The notes: generated by a model from the letters alone, not told the origin. Counted from the first letter of the stretch, positions 49,975 to 59,793 are shown. The stretch is 64,000 nt of DNA from Thioclava sp. JE_KL1 (GCF_009296265.1 NZ_WBJS01000002.1:434001-498000); one strand, 5' to 3'. Program-made: numbers and translations.

Positions 49975-50292
49975 ATGACCGAGATTACCAGCGATTTCAA
50001 AGGGCAGACCGTGATCTGTACCTTCGAGATGACGCCCGCCACAGCTGACGAGTTGATGGAGAAGCTGCAAGCCGCCTATTCCGAGGTGATCTCGAAAGCG
50101 CCCGGTTTCATCGGCGCGGGCCTGCATATGAACGACGCGCGCACGCGGATCGCGACCTATTCGAAATGGAACGAGCGGGGCGACTATCAGGCGATGCTGC
50201 GCAGCCCCGAGATGATCTCGCGCAACCGCGTGATCTACACGCTGTGCCGCAACTTCGAGCCGGTGATGTATGAGGTTTCCGCCGATTTCTGA
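49975..50292 (+). CDS. ABM-superfamily (antibiotic biosynthesis monooxygenase-like) protein
   Basis: A 105-residue ferredoxin-like-fold protein with the ABM pattern: VICTFEMTPATADELMEKL, APGFIGAGLHMNDARTRIATYSKWNERGDYQAML. Such proteins are small dimers acting as monooxygenases or binding partners; no cofactor site can be read. AGGAGGACC precedes the ATG. Confidence 0.8.
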   Translation: MTEITSDFKGQTVICTFEMTPATADELMEKLQAAYSEVISKAPGFIGAGLHMNDARTRIATYSKWNERGDYQAMLRSPEMISRNRVIYTLCRNFEPVMYEVSADF

Positions 50293-50394
50293 CGGACCGG
50301 CATGCGTATTGCTGCGCTGCCGAATTGGTCGCGTGGAGAGGGAACTTCGGGGCGCTCTTCGCGTTGTTGTGAAAAGACATATCGGAGTGACATC

Positions 50395-50667
50395 ATGGAA
50401 AGCGTTCTGCAAGCTATCGGCACGGTCGGGCTGATCCTTCTCGTGCTCGCAGGTCTTCTGGCGGGCTGGATCGCGAGCGTCGTCTCGGGCGGGCGTCACA
50501 AGGCCGCCTATCTGGCGATCGGCGTGGTCGGCGCCCTCATCACCCCCTTCATCGTCGCCCTTCTGGGCGGGGCGGTGCTCGCGGCGGGTGGGTTGCTTGC
50601 GATCATTGCCATCGCGCTTGTCGGCGCAGTCATCGTGCTGGTCATCGGCAAGATGATCCTCGACTGA
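50395..50667 (+). CDS. GlsB/YeaQ/YmgE-like small membrane protein
   Basis: A 90-residue protein with three hydrophobic segments, Gly/Ala-rich (WIASVVSGGRH and a glycine-rich second helix), resembling the transglycosylase-associated family GlsB/YeaQ. TCGGAGTGAC precedes the ATG 50395. Members respond to stress in several bacteria; function unknown. Similarity is weak. Confidence 0.6.
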   Translation: MESVLQAIGTVGLILLVLAGLLAGWIASVVSGGRHKAAYLAIGVVGALITPFIVALLGGAVLAAGGLLAIIAIALVGAVIVLVIGKMILD

Positions 50668-50682
50668 CGCGGGCCGCGCGGA

Positions 50683-51147
50683 TTAGGGCAAAGGCCCGCC
50701 GCGCGCCAGCCACCATCCCAGCTTCAGGTAGGCGAACCCTTCACGGGCGCGAGCCTTCGCGCTCGCCCGATGCGGCGGGCAGTCCGCGCGCGCCCGCAGC
50801 CCCATCTGCCGCGCGATCATCACCGCGCGCGGCGCGTGGTAGGGATCGGTGACGACAATCACCTCGTCGCTCTCCAGATGCGCCCGGGCGAAGCCGATAT
50901 TCTCGTAAGTGCTGGTCGAGCGATCTTCGAGAAAGATCGCCTCGGCCTCCACGCCTTCCGCGCGCAAGATCCGGGCCATCACCTCCGCCTCGCTCGGCGG
51001 ATGCCGCCCGACACCCCCGCAACAGATCACCCGCTCCGCCGCGCCCGCCTGCCACAGCGCCGCCGCGTGCCGTGTGCGCCGTTGCAAGCTGGGTGAGGGG
51101 AGGCCCTCTGCCCAAACCGCTGCACCAAGGATCAAAATCGCTCTCAT
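50683..51147 (-). CDS. YdcF/DUF218-family protein
   Basis: A 154-residue protein of the YdcF/SanA-like DUF218 family: ILGAAVWAEGLPSPSLQRRTRHAAALW, ERVICCGGVGRHPPSEAEVM, and EDRSTSTYENIGFAR. Such proteins are envelope-related and of uncertain activity. It has a hydrophobic start rather than an obvious membrane helix. It converges on the 90-residue membrane protein, 15 bases apart. Confidence 0.85.
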   Translation of the reverse strand: MRAILILGAAVWAEGLPSPSLQRRTRHAAALWQAGAAERVICCGGVGRHPPSEAEVMARILRAEGVEAEAIFLEDRSTSTYENIGFARAHLESDEVIVVTDPYHAPRAVMIARQMGLRARADCPPHRASAKARAREGFAYLKLGWWLARGGPLP

Positions 51148-51223
51148 TTCGTTGAGCTAAAGTTTCACACTGCCGGCGACAAGGCTGGCAGTCGTGTTAT
51201 GATCACGAAAAAGGGAGGTTAAC

Positions 51224-51823
51224 ATGCGTTTCATTTTTCTTGCCGCGCTGCTGGCTGCCGCGCCTGTTTTGGTCGAGCCCGCTTTCGCCGAGCCGGTCAA
51301 TATTCGCCCCGACGTGATGTCCGTCACGGTCGACACTGCCAAGGGCCCGGTCGAGATCAAGCGGATTCAGGATAACGAGAACAAGCTGGAAGGTGATTGG
51401 GCCAAGACCTCGCGCCCCTGTCCGAGCTTCTGCATCCAGCCGATGATCCCGGCCCCCGGCGTGACCCCAGTGGGGGAGCTGGAGATGCTGGAGTTTCTCA
51501 AGGATCCCAACGTGGTGGTCGTCGACGGGCGGGTGACCCGCGATTTCGAGGGCGGCGCGATCCCCGGTGCGATCAATATTCCCTATATGGAAGCCCCCGA
51601 CCGTCTGGGCGAGCTTGGCTGTCAGCCCGATTTCGAAGGCTTCATCTGCGACGGCGAGGACGTGAAATCGGTCGCGCTTTACTGCAACGGCCCGTGGTGC
51701 GGCCAGTCGCCTACTGCCGCACGCCGCATGATCGAAGCCGGTTTCCCGGCGGAAAAGATTTATTACTACCGCGGCGGGATGCAGCAATGGCGGCTGCTGG
51801 GGCTGACGGTCAGCGGGGGCTGA
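51224..51823 (+). CDS. Periplasmic rhodanese-like protein
   Basis: A 199-residue protein with a signal peptide (MRFIFLAALLAAAPVLV, cut near AFAEP) and a rhodanese domain (about 85-195). Conserved VVDGRVTRDFEGGAIPGAINIPY and the active-site loop CNGPWCGQSP (Cys at 154 and 159) are present. Two extra Cys (PCPSFC) lie before the domain. GGGAGG upstream is a strong ribosome-binding site. It may handle sulfur or redox in the periplasm. Confidence 0.9.
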   Translation: MRFIFLAALLAAAPVLVEPAFAEPVNIRPDVMSVTVDTAKGPVEIKRIQDNENKLEGDWAKTSRPCPSFCIQPMIPAPGVTPVGELEMLEFLKDPNVVVVDGRVTRDFEGGAIPGAINIPYMEAPDRLGELGCQPDFEGFICDGEDVKSVALYCNGPWCGQSPTAARRMIEAGFPAEKIYYYRGGMQQWRLLGLTVSGG

Positions 51824-51826
51824 TCC

Positions 51827-52585
51827 CTATTTGTCGGGTTCTGCGCAAGGGTAGGCCTCGCCATCGGGGAGCCGACAAAGCGAGTCGAAGAAGCTGCTGG
51901 AAAGCCGATCATAGCTGAGCATTCTGTGTTCCCGGTCGCGGGACTCGAGATAATCGCTGCACGACGCGAGGTAGTATAGCTCGCGTCGTTCGTCATTCGC
52001 GTACCACTGGGTGAAAGCGGCGCTGGCCGCACTGATGAGATCGTCCGAGCGGCCCATTTCTGTCTCGAAGGCTGCGGCGATATCGTCCTGCATCGGCCAT
52101 CCTGCAAGCGCGTCCCAGGCGTCGGGCATCCCGGCTTCGCGCAGATCCCAAGCCACAGCGAGGCTGAAGGTCGTCGCGTCCGCCTCCATCGCGAAGATCG
52201 CGCGGGCATTTTCCTTCATCGACAGGTTCGGATCGGGACAGGAGCCGTGGAATTTCTGCTCCAGATGGCGCAATTCATGGATCAGAACTGCCTTTTGCAG
52301 GGCGGGTGCCATGTCGGTGGCGATCACGAGCCGGGAGGAGCGCGGCTCGAAATATCCCCGCGCATCGTGCAGCGTGTCGGCGAGACACAGCTCGCCAGCG
52401 TCTTGAAAGAGCGCGACATGCAGGCTCGGCCAGCGGTCGAGGGCGGGACGCAGCTGTGTGACGAGCGCTGCGATTTCGGGTGGCTTATCGAAGGGTGGGG
52501 CGGCGCAAGTGAGGATCTGGGCGTGCGCCGGTCCGGTCATCACACCGAGCCAGGCGCTCAGGACGATGTGCCGGACGAGCCTCAC
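51827..52585 (-). CDS. Secreted HExxH-containing hypothetical protein
   Basis: A 252-residue exported protein: signal peptide ([22 protein letters not shown]), then [13 protein letters not shown] with an HExxH zinc signature and a downstream Glu in [13 protein letters not shown], like gluzincin peptidases. Several Cys (SCPDP, ASCSDYL, SLCRL, PCAEP) suggest disulfides. It starts inside the uvrB stop (ATGA overlap), so it is translated with uvrB; why is unclear. Family not recognised. Confidence 0.75.
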   Translation of the reverse strand: MRLVRHIVLSAWLGVMTGPAHAQILTCAAPPFDKPPEIAALVTQLRPALDRWPSLHVALFQDAGELCLADTLHDARGYFEPRSSRLVIATDMAPALQKAVLIHELRHLEQKFHGSCPDPNLSMKENARAIFAMEADATTFSLAVAWDLREAGMPDAWDALAGWPMQDDIAAAFETEMGRSDDLISAASAAFTQWYANDERRELYYLASCSDYLESRDREHRMLSYDRLSSSFFDSLCRLPDGEAYPCAEPDK

Positions 52586-54765
52586 CGCCCCTTCTTCCCC
52601 TTCACACCCCCGCGCTGACCCGGCCGTCCTGCCGTCGACCGGCCCTGCGCCTTGACGGCGGCCTCGCTCGCGGCCTCCACCGCCGATTGCCGCGCGAGCG
52701 GGTCGTCGTGGACGGCGAGGTCCACCGCTTCCAGACGTTTCACCTCGTCGCGCAGGCGGGCGGCTTCCTCGAATTCCAGATCCTCGGCGGCCTTGCGCAT
52801 CTTGGCGCGCATGTCATCCAGATGCGCCTGCAGGTTCGCACCGGGTTTGACCGCATCGACCTTGGCGGTGACGCGCGACATGTCGGTGTCGCCCTGATAG
52901 AGCCCGGCCAGAACGTCATCGACATTCTTCTTGATCGTCTCGGGTGTGATGCCGTGTTCTTCGTTATAGGCGATCTGCTTGGCGCGGCGGCGGTCGGTCT
53001 CGTCCATCGCGCGCTGCATCGAGCCGGTGATCCTGTCGGCATACATGATGACGCGGCCCTCGGAGTTCCGCGCGGCGCGGCCGATGGTCTGGATCAGCGA
53101 GGTTTCCGAACGCAGGAAGCCCTCCTTGTCGGCATCGAGGATCGCGACAAGCCCACATTCGGGAATGTCCAGACCCTCGCGCAAGAGGTTGATCCCGATC
53201 AGCACGTCGAAGGCCCCGAGGCGCAGGTCGCGCAGGATCTCGATCCGCTCGATCGTGTCGATGTCGGAGTGCATGTAGCGCACGCGAACGCCCTGTTCGT
53301 GCAGGTATTCGGTCAGGTCCTCGGCCATGCGTTTGGTGAGCGTGGTGACGAGTGTGCGATAGCCGCGCGCCGCGACGGTGCGGATCTCATCGAGCACATC
53401 ATCCACCTGCGTCTCGACCGGGCGGATTTCCACGATCGGGTCCAGAAGGCCGGTCGGGCGAATGACCTGTTCGGTGAAGACGCCGCCGGTCTGTTCCAGC
53501 TCCCATGCAGCGGGCGTTGCCGAGACGAAGACCGATTGCGGGCGCATCGCGTCCCATTCCTCGAATTTCAGCGGGCGGTTGTCCATGCAGGACGGCAGGC
53601 GGAAGCCGTGTTCGGCCAGCGTGAATTTGCGCCGATAGTCCCCGCGATACATGCCGCCGATCTGCGGCACGGTGACGTGGCTCTCATCGGCGAAGACGAT
53701 CGCGTTGTCGGGGATGAATTCGAAGAGGGTGGGCGGCGGCTCGCCGGGCGCACGACCGGTGAGATAGCGCGAATAGTTCTCGATCCCGTTGCAGACGCCG
53801 GTTGCCTCCAGCATCTCCAGATCGAAATTCGTGCGTTGTTCGAGGCGCTGCGCCTCCAGCAGCTTGCCTTCCTCTTCCAGCTGCTTCAGCCGGAGCGCCA
53901 GCTCCTTGCGGATGCCCTTCGCGGCTTGCTGCAGGGTCGGGCGCGGCGTGACGTAGTGGCTGTTCGCGTAGATGCGGATCTGGTCGAAACTGTCGGTCTT
54001 CGCCCCGGTCAGCGGGTCGAATTCGGTGATTGCCTCCAGTTCCTCGCCGAAGAAGGAGAATCGCCAGGCGCGGTCCTCCAAGTGGGCGGGCCACAGATCG
54101 ACCGTGTCGCCCTTCACGCGGAACGCGCCGCGCTGGAAGGCCGCATCGAGTCGCTTGTATTGCTGCGCCACTAGCTCGTTGATGAATTTGCGCTGCTCGA
54201 TCAGATCGCCGGTCTTGAGATCCTGCGTCATCGCCGAATAGGTCTCGACCGAGCCGATACCGTAGATGCACGAGACCGAGGCCACGATGATCACGTCGTC
54301 GCGCTCCAACAGCGCCCGTGTGGACGAGTGGCGCATCCGGTCGATCTGCTCGTTGATCTGCGATTCCTTCTCGATATAGGTGTCCGAGCGCGGCACATAG
54401 GCTTCGGGCTGGTAGTAGTCGTAGTAGGAGACGAAATATTCCACCGAGTTGTCGGGGAAGAAGCTCTTGAACTCACCGTAGAGCTGCGCGGCCAGCGTCT
54501 TGTTCGGCGCGAGGATGATCGCGGGGCGTTGGGTTTCCTCGATCACCTTGGCCATGGTGAAGGTCTTGCCCGTGCCGGTCGCCCCCAGCAGCACCTGATC
54601 GCGTTCGAGCGCCTCGACGCCGGAAGACAGCTCCGCAATCGCGGTCGGCTGGTCGCCGGCCGGGTTGAACTGAGTCTGCATCACGAACCGCTTGCCGCCT
54701 TCCAGCTTGGGGCGGGTGAGCACGTCGGGGCGTTCGGAGGGCAGATTGGTATTGTTGTGAGGCAT
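52582..54765 (-). CDS. uvrB: UvrABC excinuclease subunit B
   Basis: A 727-residue nucleotide-excision repair helicase: Walker [10 protein letters not shown], beta-hairpin region [25 protein letters not shown]-like [14 protein letters not shown] helicase motif VI, and C-terminal UvrC-binding UVR domain ([15 protein letters not shown]). The C-terminal tail is Gly/Lys-rich. The ATG at 54765 was picked from family alignment. A near-match LexA box lies 32 bases upstream. Confidence 0.97.
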   Translation of the reverse strand: MPHNNTNLPSERPDVLTRPKLEGGKRFVMQTQFNPAGDQPTAIAELSSGVEALERDQVLLGATGTGKTFTMAKVIEETQRPAIILAPNKTLAAQLYGEFKSFFPDNSVEYFVSYYDYYQPEAYVPRSDTYIEKESQINEQIDRMRHSSTRALLERDDVIIVASVSCIYGIGSVETYSAMTQDLKTGDLIEQRKFINELVAQQYKRLDAAFQRGAFRVKGDTVDLWPAHLEDRAWRFSFFGEELEAITEFDPLTGAKTDSFDQIRIYANSHYVTPRPTLQQAAKGIRKELALRLKQLEEEGKLLEAQRLEQRTNFDLEMLEATGVCNGIENYSRYLTGRAPGEPPPTLFEFIPDNAIVFADESHVTVPQIGGMYRGDYRRKFTLAEHGFRLPSCMDNRPLKFEEWDAMRPQSVFVSATPAAWELEQTGGVFTEQVIRPTGLLDPIVEIRPVETQVDDVLDEIRTVAARGYRTLVTTLTKRMAEDLTEYLHEQGVRVRYMHSDIDTIERIEILRDLRLGAFDVLIGINLLREGLDIPECGLVAILDADKEGFLRSETSLIQTIGRAARNSEGRVIMYADRITGSMQRAMDETDRRRAKQIAYNEEHGITPETIKKNVDDVLAGLYQGDTDMSRVTAKVDAVKPGANLQAHLDDMRAKMRKAAEDLEFEEAARLRDEVKRLEAVDLAVHDDPLARQSAVEAASEAAVKAQGRSTAGRPGQRGGVKGKKGR

Positions 54766-54796
54766 CGCGCAGACCTTTTGCTTGCCCCCCAAAGTT

Positions 54797-54811
54797 GTCC
54801 TCTTTTCGTTC
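54797..54811 (-). promoter_or_regulatory. Degenerate LexA box before uvrB
   Basis: On the minus strand GAAC-GAAAAGA-GGAC differs by one base from GAAC-N7-GAAC. Position suits uvrB, an SOS gene in many bacteria. Confidence 0.4.
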
Positions 54812-54846
54812 GCATTCAAGGGTTTGCGAAAGGCGTTACGGAAGGC

Positions 54847-54875
54847 TTAACGCAGAGTTTCGAATTGTCTATATT
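54847..54875 (+). promoter_or_regulatory. Candidate plus-strand promoter
   Basis: TTAACG, 17 bases, TATATT. The -10 is good, the -35 matches four of six. It would start a leader of nearly 300 bases before the NDUFS4-like gene, running through the hairpins at 54929-55030. Confidence 0.45.
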
Positions 54876-54928
54876 TAACAGTGGCTTGCGTCTCTGTTTC
54901 GCTTGAATTCGTGGCGGGTCGCGCGCAT

Positions 54929-55030
54929 CTTGCCTATTGCAAGCAGCATCAGACTGCCGGCCGGCGCACCACCCCCACCCTTTGCTCCCCAGCCGGTCGG
55001 CAGTTCCTCACCTTACCGGTGCTTTCGGTA
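54929..55030 (+). ncRNA. Structured leader or small RNA, unnamed
   Basis: Three hairpins in 100 bases: CTTGC/GCAAG (54929-54943); ACTGCCGGCCGG with CCGGTCGGCAGT (54953-55004; 12 bp with one G-T pair, 28-base C-rich loop); and TACCG/CGGTA (55014-55030). No coding frame fits. It lies behind the candidate promoter. It may be a leader of the NDUFS4-like gene or a separate RNA. Function unknown. Confidence 0.4.
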
Positions 55031-55178
55031 TCCTCCCGGCACGGCGGGCGGCGGCGTCATCGAAGGGGCTGGAATGTCATGCACGATCGCCGCGCCTCTT
55101 TCGGCTTTGCGCTCCGGGGCTTGCGATTTGTCTCAGATGCACTAAGAAAAGTCAGAGGTATCGCAGAGGAGTTTGCCC

Positions 55179-55490
55179 ATGCGCGCGCGCATCTACCAAC
55201 CCGCCCGCAACGCCATGCAATCGGGCACCGCGAAGACGCGGTTCTGGTATCTCGACTATGTCGCCTCCGACGCGCGTGAGATCGACCCGCTGATGGGCTG
55301 GACCAGCTCCAATGACACGCAGGCGCAAGTGCGGCTGCGCTTCGAGACCCGCGAGGCGGCCGAAGCCTATGCCAAGGAAAAGGGCATCGATTACGTCGTG
55401 ACGGAGCCGCATAAGCGCGCCCCGAATGTCCGCGCCCGCGGCTATGGCGAGAACTTCGCCACCGACCGCCGCGCGAACTGGACGCACTGA
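55179..55490 (+). CDS. NDUFS4-like complex I accessory subunit
   Basis: A 103-residue protein of the ETC complex I NDUFS4 family: [55 protein letters not shown], and YVVTEPH. In alphaproteobacteria such as Paracoccus this subunit is part of NADH dehydrogenase, like the mitochondrial one. ATG at 55179 with GAGGAG before it was preferred to an upstream TTG. Confidence 0.92.
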   Translation: MRARIYQPARNAMQSGTAKTRFWYLDYVASDAREIDPLMGWTSSNDTQAQVRLRFETREAAEAYAKEKGIDYVVTEPHKRAPNVRARGYGENFATDRRANWTH

Positions 55491-55512
55491 ATACCTGCGC
55501 CAGCGGCGAAAG

Positions 55513-55536
55513 CTTTCCCTGCCAAGGGAGAGTTTT
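55513..55536 (+). terminator. Intrinsic terminator after the NDUFS4-like gene
   Basis: CTTTCCCT with AGGGAGAG form an 8-bp stem (one G-T pair) around GCCA, followed by TTTT (55533-55536). Confidence 0.7.
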
Positions 55537-55845
55537 CCGCACCGCGATCACCCGTTTTCCACGTGAATGAAGCTGGGGCGTCAGGCTGCGTTTCGGTTTC
55601 TTCCTGCGTTCCAACCTGTGCCACCGACGGTCTCGCGCAGGTTCCAACGTGGCCCGAATTTCCGACGTAGCTCTGCGTTCCGTCCCAAGAGCCCGTCGCT
55701 TTGTTCCTTGGCATTATCGCGCTCACGATTTTCGACGTTTGAGCAGAGTTTTTCCGAGCCTGCTCGCGCTCAGGAACGGTGATCTTTCTGCAGTGTTCTC
55801 TGTCTGCCGGCTGACGGTCGGCGCATGAAATGCAAGGAGAACACT
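55537..55845 (+). other. Gap before an Ala/Gly-rich secreted protein gene
   Basis: No gene seen. GTTCCAAC occurs twice (near 55609-55616 and 55641-55648) within an inverted repeat AACCTG/CAGGTT. A GGAAC/GTT pair at 55773-55797 looks like a general-stress promoter but Rhodobacteraceae usually lack EcfG. AAGGAG lies just before the next ATG. Confidence 0.3.
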
Positions 55846-56376
55846 ATGACCTACACCATCAAGTCGATCGCTCTCGCAGGTATTCTGGCCACTGCCGCGC
55901 CCGTTGCGGCCCTGGCTCAGGCTGACGTATCCACCGGAACGGACGCTGGCGCATCGGTCTCGGCGCAGGCTGCAGGCGCTGATGTCGGCGCAAGCGCGGA
56001 TATGGGCGCATCGACGGATGCCGCAACGACTGCGGGCTCGAATGGTGGAATGGGCCAAGATGGGTCGGTGAAGACCTATGGTCAGCTCGTCGCGGACCTT
56101 CAGGCCAATGGCGCTGCGTCCACCGACCAGTTCGCCGATTATGAAGTGGGAACCGATGGCGAAGCCAAGATCGTCGCTCTGTCCGACCTGAAGGGTAAAG
56201 GCGCAGAGAATGGCTCCGCGGCTCTCGAGAACGCAATGGGCGCTGACGTGGATGCCGATTACAGCCAGCTTCCGTCCAGCGTCTTCGATGGCACCGATTA
56301 CACGCCCGAGGATGTCGCTGCCGCGTATATCAACGCCGAAGGCAATCTGATCGTCGTGGTCGACAACAACGCCTGA
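55846..56376 (+). CDS. Secreted Ala/Gly/Asp-rich hypothetical protein
   Basis: A 176-residue protein: signal peptide MTYTIKSIALAGILATAAPV ending AALAQA, then a low-complexity Ala/Gly/Ser/Thr/Asp stretch (about 28-80), then an acidic domain (YGQLVADLQANGA, DFADYEV-like, VALSDLKGKGAENG, LENAMGADVDADYSQLP). AAGGAG is 7 bases before the ATG. Similar small exported proteins are seen in Rhodobacteraceae; function unknown. Confidence 0.75.
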   Translation: MTYTIKSIALAGILATAAPVAALAQADVSTGTDAGASVSAQAAGADVGASADMGASTDAATTAGSNGGMGQDGSVKTYGQLVADLQANGAASTDQFADYEVGTDGEAKIVALSDLKGKGAENGSAALENAMGADVDADYSQLPSSVFDGTDYTPEDVAAAYINAEGNLIVVVDNNA

Positions 56377-56402
56377 TCACCTTTGACGATACATGATCCC
56401 GA

Positions 56403-56435
56403 AGCCCCCTGTCCTACGCGGCAGGGGGCTTTTTT
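56403..56435 (+). terminator. Intrinsic terminator, two-way
   Basis: AGCCCCCTG pairs with CAGGGGGCT (56403-56430) with a ten-base loop, followed by TTTTTT. It lies between convergent genes and may serve both. Confidence 0.85.
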
Positions 56436-56446
56436 GTGCCTGACAT

Positions 56447-57652
56447 CTACTGATAATGAAGCGCATCGATCGGATCGAGCCGGGCCGCCCGCCGCGCCGG
56501 AAAGTAGCCGAAGACCATGCCCACCACCGCGGAGAAGCCGAAGGCGAGGGCGATGACGTTCAGGCTGGGCGAGAAGGGGATCACCATGATCTGCGCCGCG
56601 ACATAGGCGAGGCCGAGGCCGAAGAGGATCCCGATGATCCCGCCCAGAACCGACAACACCACAGCTTCGACGAGGAACTGCATCAAGACCTGATGGGCCT
56701 GCGCGCCGACCGAGAGGCGGATACCGATCTCGCGGGTCCGCTCGGTCACCGAGACCAGCATGATGTTCATGATGCCGATCCCGCCCACGAGCAGGCTGAC
56801 CGCCGCGACGGAGGAGAGCAGGCCGGTAAGAACCGAATTGACCGAATTGAGCATCGAACTCAGTTCGGCCATGTCGAAGACCGAGAAGTCGTCGTCTTCG
56901 CCGATCGCGATGCGGCGGCGCTCGCGCATCAGGGCCTCGATATCGGAGGTCGCCCGCTCCACGGAGGCCGTCCGGGCCACCTGAAGCGAAATCGAAGAGA
57001 CGTCCTGACTGCCCATCAGCCGCCTTTGCACCGTTCGGACCGGCATCAGCACGAGGTCGTCCTGATCCTGCCCGAAGGACCCGGCGCCCTTGGATTTCAG
57101 CACGCCGATCACCTCGCAGGAGATCGACTTGATGCGGATCTTCTCGCCGGTCGGATCGGTCGCGCCGAACAGGGTTGTCCGCACGGTCTCGCCGATGATG
57201 CAAAGATTGGCGCCGCTGCGGTCCTCCGCCGGGGTGAAGCTGCGCCCGAGCGCGATCGTCCAGCCGCCGATCTCGAGATAGGGCGACGTCGTGCCAGTGA
57301 TCGATGTCGTGCGATTGTTGTTGCCGAAGACCGCCGTGGCTGCGGTCGAGACGACAGGCGCGACGGCCGAGAGGCTGCTCAGGTCCTCCAGCGCGTCTGC
57401 ATCCGAAAGCTTGAAGGGCGGGGCGGTATCGCGCGATCCGGGTCCCATCATCCGCGCCCCCGAGCGCACGACCAGCACATTCGTCCCGAGCGATTCCACA
57501 TTGGCCGAGACCTGCTCGGAGGAGCCTTGCCCGACGGTCACCATCGCGATGACGGCGGCGACCCCGATCACCACGCCCAGCACGGTGAGAAAGGACCGTA
57601 GCGCGTTGCGGATGATCGCAGTAAGCGCGAGGCGGATGGTTTCCCAGAGCAT
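56447..57652 (-). CDS. ABC transporter permease, MacB-type
   Basis: A 401-residue permease: N-terminal helix with SFLTVLGVVIGVAAVIAMVTVGQG, a large periplasmic MacB core domain and three C-terminal helices (LLVGGIGIMNIMLVSVTERTREIG and others). It lacks the ATPase domain, which is encoded as a separate gene upstream. MacB-type transporters drive periplasmic pumping by mechanotransmission. ATG at 57652 overlaps the ATPase stop (TGATG); an upstream GTG one codon earlier is possible. Confidence 0.9.
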   Translation of the reverse strand: MLWETIRLALTAIIRNALRSFLTVLGVVIGVAAVIAMVTVGQGSSEQVSANVESLGTNVLVVRSGARMMGPGSRDTAPPFKLSDADALEDLSSLSAVAPVVSTAATAVFGNNNRTTSITGTTSPYLEIGGWTIALGRSFTPAEDRSGANLCIIGETVRTTLFGATDPTGEKIRIKSISCEVIGVLKSKGAGSFGQDQDDLVLMPVRTVQRRLMGSQDVSSISLQVARTASVERATSDIEALMRERRRIAIGEDDDFSVFDMAELSSMLNSVNSVLTGLLSSVAAVSLLVGGIGIMNIMLVSVTERTREIGIRLSVGAQAHQVLMQFLVEAVVLSVLGGIIGILFGLGLAYVAAQIMVIPFSPSLNVIALAFGFSAVVGMVFGYFPARRAARLDPIDALHYQ

Positions 57653-58356
57653 CACAGCGCTCCTTCGTGCATCTTCTCGTCGCGCACGACGCGGCCATCG
57701 GTGAAGACGACGAGGCGGGAGGCATAGGCGGCCATGTCCTCCTCATGTGTGACCATCACGATGGTCAGCCCGGACTCGCGGTTGAGGTCCTGCATCAGGT
57801 TCATGATCTCGACGCTGCGTTTGGTGTCGAGATTGCCCGTGGGCTCGTCGGCGAGCATCACCATCGGCTCGCCCGCCAGCGCCCGCGCGATGGCGACGCG
57901 TTGCTGCTGACCGCCCGAGAGCTGCGACGGCGTGTGATCCTCGCGCCCCTCCAGCCCGACCCGCGCCAGAGCCTGACGGGCCCGCGCCACACGCTCGGCC
58001 TTGCGCATCCCCTTGTAGATCAGGGGAAGTTCGACATTTTCCAGCGAGGTTGTGCGCGGCAGCAGGTTGTAGCCCTGAAAGACAAACCCGAGGTAATGCC
58101 TGCGCAGCAAGGCCCGTTGATCGCGGTTCAGGGTCGCGACTTCGACACCGTTGAACAGGTAATTCCCCGCGGTCGGCCGGTCGAGACAGCCGATGATGTT
58201 CATCGCGGTCGATTTTCCCGACCCCGAGGGCCCCATGATCGCAAGGAATTCTCCAGGTTCGACGCGAAGGTCGACGCCATCGAGGGCGCGCACGAGGGTT
58301 TCGTCATGGCCATAGTGGCGCTCGATCCCGCGCAGCTCGAGAAGCGGCTCACTCAT
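57652..58356 (-). CDS. ABC transporter ATPase, LolD/MacB type
   Basis: A 234-residue ATPase: Walker A GPSGSGKST, Q-loop, signature LSGGQQQRVAIARALAGEP, Walker B VMLADEPTGNLD and switch His in MVTHEE. It sits between the fusion protein and the permease with overlaps at both ends (ATGA), making one operon of macA-like, ATPase, permease. Confidence 0.94.
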   Translation of the reverse strand: MSEPLLELRGIERHYGHDETLVRALDGVDLRVEPGEFLAIMGPSGSGKSTAMNIIGCLDRPTAGNYLFNGVEVATLNRDQRALLRRHYLGFVFQGYNLLPRTTSLENVELPLIYKGMRKAERVARARQALARVGLEGREDHTPSQLSGGQQQRVAIARALAGEPMVMLADEPTGNLDTKRSVEIMNLMQDLNRESGLTIVMVTHEEDMAAYASRLVVFTDGRVVRDEKMHEGAL

Positions 58357-59603
58357 TTCGATGCATCCCGCTGATCGGTGATCACCTGATCGCCAACGGC
58401 CAGATCGCCCGCGGTGACAATCGTGAACTTGCCATTCGTCGCGCCCGGCGTGACCGCCACTTCGACGGGGGTGCCGTCGCGAAGAACCCAGACGGATTTG
58501 CCACTCGCCGTGCCGCTCTCCGAACTCGGGCGGCTCGGTATCACGAGGCCGATGAGTCCGCTCGCGCCATTGCCCGCATCTGCGACCTCTTGCGGGGGCG
58601 CGTAGCGCAGCGCCGCATTCGGGATCAGGAGCGCGTCCTTCGCCTCGTCTACTGTGATCGTCGCCGTCGCGGTCATGCCGGGGCGCAGGAGAAGATCTGA
58701 GTTGTCGACCGCCAGCACGCCCTTGTAGGTCACGACATCGTCGGTCGTCTCGGGGGCGTAGCGCACCTGGGTGATCGTCGCCGGGAAGGAACGACCGGAA
58801 TAGGCGTCGACGGTGAATGTCGCATCATTGCCGACCGCCACCTGACCGATATCCGCCTCGTCGATATCGACCAGCAACTGCATCCGGCGCAGGTCCTCGG
58901 CCAGCGTGAACAGGGTGGGTGCGGACAGCGAGGCGGCCACGATCTGACCGGCCGAGACATTGCGGTCCAGAACGACGCCATTGATCGGGGACCGGATGAC
59001 CGATTTCTCCAGATCGTCCTTCTCCAACGCCAAGTTCGCCTCGGCCAGCGTCAGCGACGCTTTCGCGGCCTGAACGGCTGCCACGGCACGATCGCGCTGC
59101 GCGATATAGGTGACGAAGGTGCTATGGGTCGAGACGCCGCGCCGGTCCAGTTCCGCCTGTGTCTCATAAAGCGCCGTCGCTTCTTTCTGCGTGGCTTCAG
59201 CCTGTGCTAGCTGCGCCTTGGCGGCCGCAAGTGCGGCTTCGGCATTGGCGACCTGCGCCTTGAATTTCGTATCGTCGAGCCGCGCGAGGACCTGACCCAC
59301 TTTGACCTCGTCGTTATAATCGACATCGATGCTCTCCAGCGTGCCCGACAGCTCCGAGGAGACTTCGACTTCCGTCGTGGGCTGCACCGTGCCGGTCGCG
59401 GTGACGGTGACGGTCAGATCGCCGCGCGTGACCTCTTGCGTCACATAGCTCGTGCCCGTGGTGTCGCCGGAGGGCGCGAGCCAGAGCCACGCGCCGATCG
59501 CGATCACGACAGCACCCGCGCCGAAAGCCCAGAACCGCCAAGGGCGTCCACTCTTCGCAGTGGACAGCATTTTCTCGATTTCGTCGCGGCTCTGGCTTGG
59601 CAT
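58353..59603 (-). CDS. MacA-like periplasmic adaptor (RND/HlyD family)
   Basis: A 416-residue membrane fusion protein: N-terminal anchor (about 25-45), lipoyl-like halves (VEVSSELSGTLESIDVDYNDEVKVGQVLARLD and SPINGVVLDRNVSAGQIVAAS), coiled coil (about 110-185) and a C-terminal beta domain. It should link the permease to an outer-membrane channel, which is not encoded nearby. It is the first gene of the exporter operon. Confidence 0.92.
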   Translation of the reverse strand: MPSQSRDEIEKMLSTAKSGRPWRFWAFGAGAVVIAIGAWLWLAPSGDTTGTSYVTQEVTRGDLTVTVTATGTVQPTTEVEVSSELSGTLESIDVDYNDEVKVGQVLARLDDTKFKAQVANAEAALAAAKAQLAQAEATQKEATALYETQAELDRRGVSTHSTFVTYIAQRDRAVAAVQAAKASLTLAEANLALEKDDLEKSVIRSPINGVVLDRNVSAGQIVAASLSAPTLFTLAEDLRRMQLLVDIDEADIGQVAVGNDATFTVDAYSGRSFPATITQVRYAPETTDDVVTYKGVLAVDNSDLLLRPGMTATATITVDEAKDALLIPNAALRYAPPQEVADAGNGASGLIGLVIPSRPSSESGTASGKSVWVLRDGTPVEVAVTPGATNGKFTIVTAGDLAVGDQVITDQRDASK

Positions 59604-59793
59604 CGTTCATCCGTTCCGGTTTCTCTCCCCGCAAGCTCGGGCGGGAGTATTACGTTCGAGAAAATGAACCCCGTCGCCCGCTATGGCTTTGCTCTAGAAC
59701 AAGAAAGGAAAAAGAAACGCGCTTGTGATCGCTGGGGCGATGAATTTGTGACTTGTCTTCGCCCGCTGCGCGGAAAGCCTGCGCAGGAGAGTG

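Noticed and set aside
55773-55797. GGAAC-N16-TGTT resembling an EcfG general-stress promoter
   Set aside because: Rhodobacteraceae generally lack the EcfG pathway, and one match of this short pattern is expected by chance.
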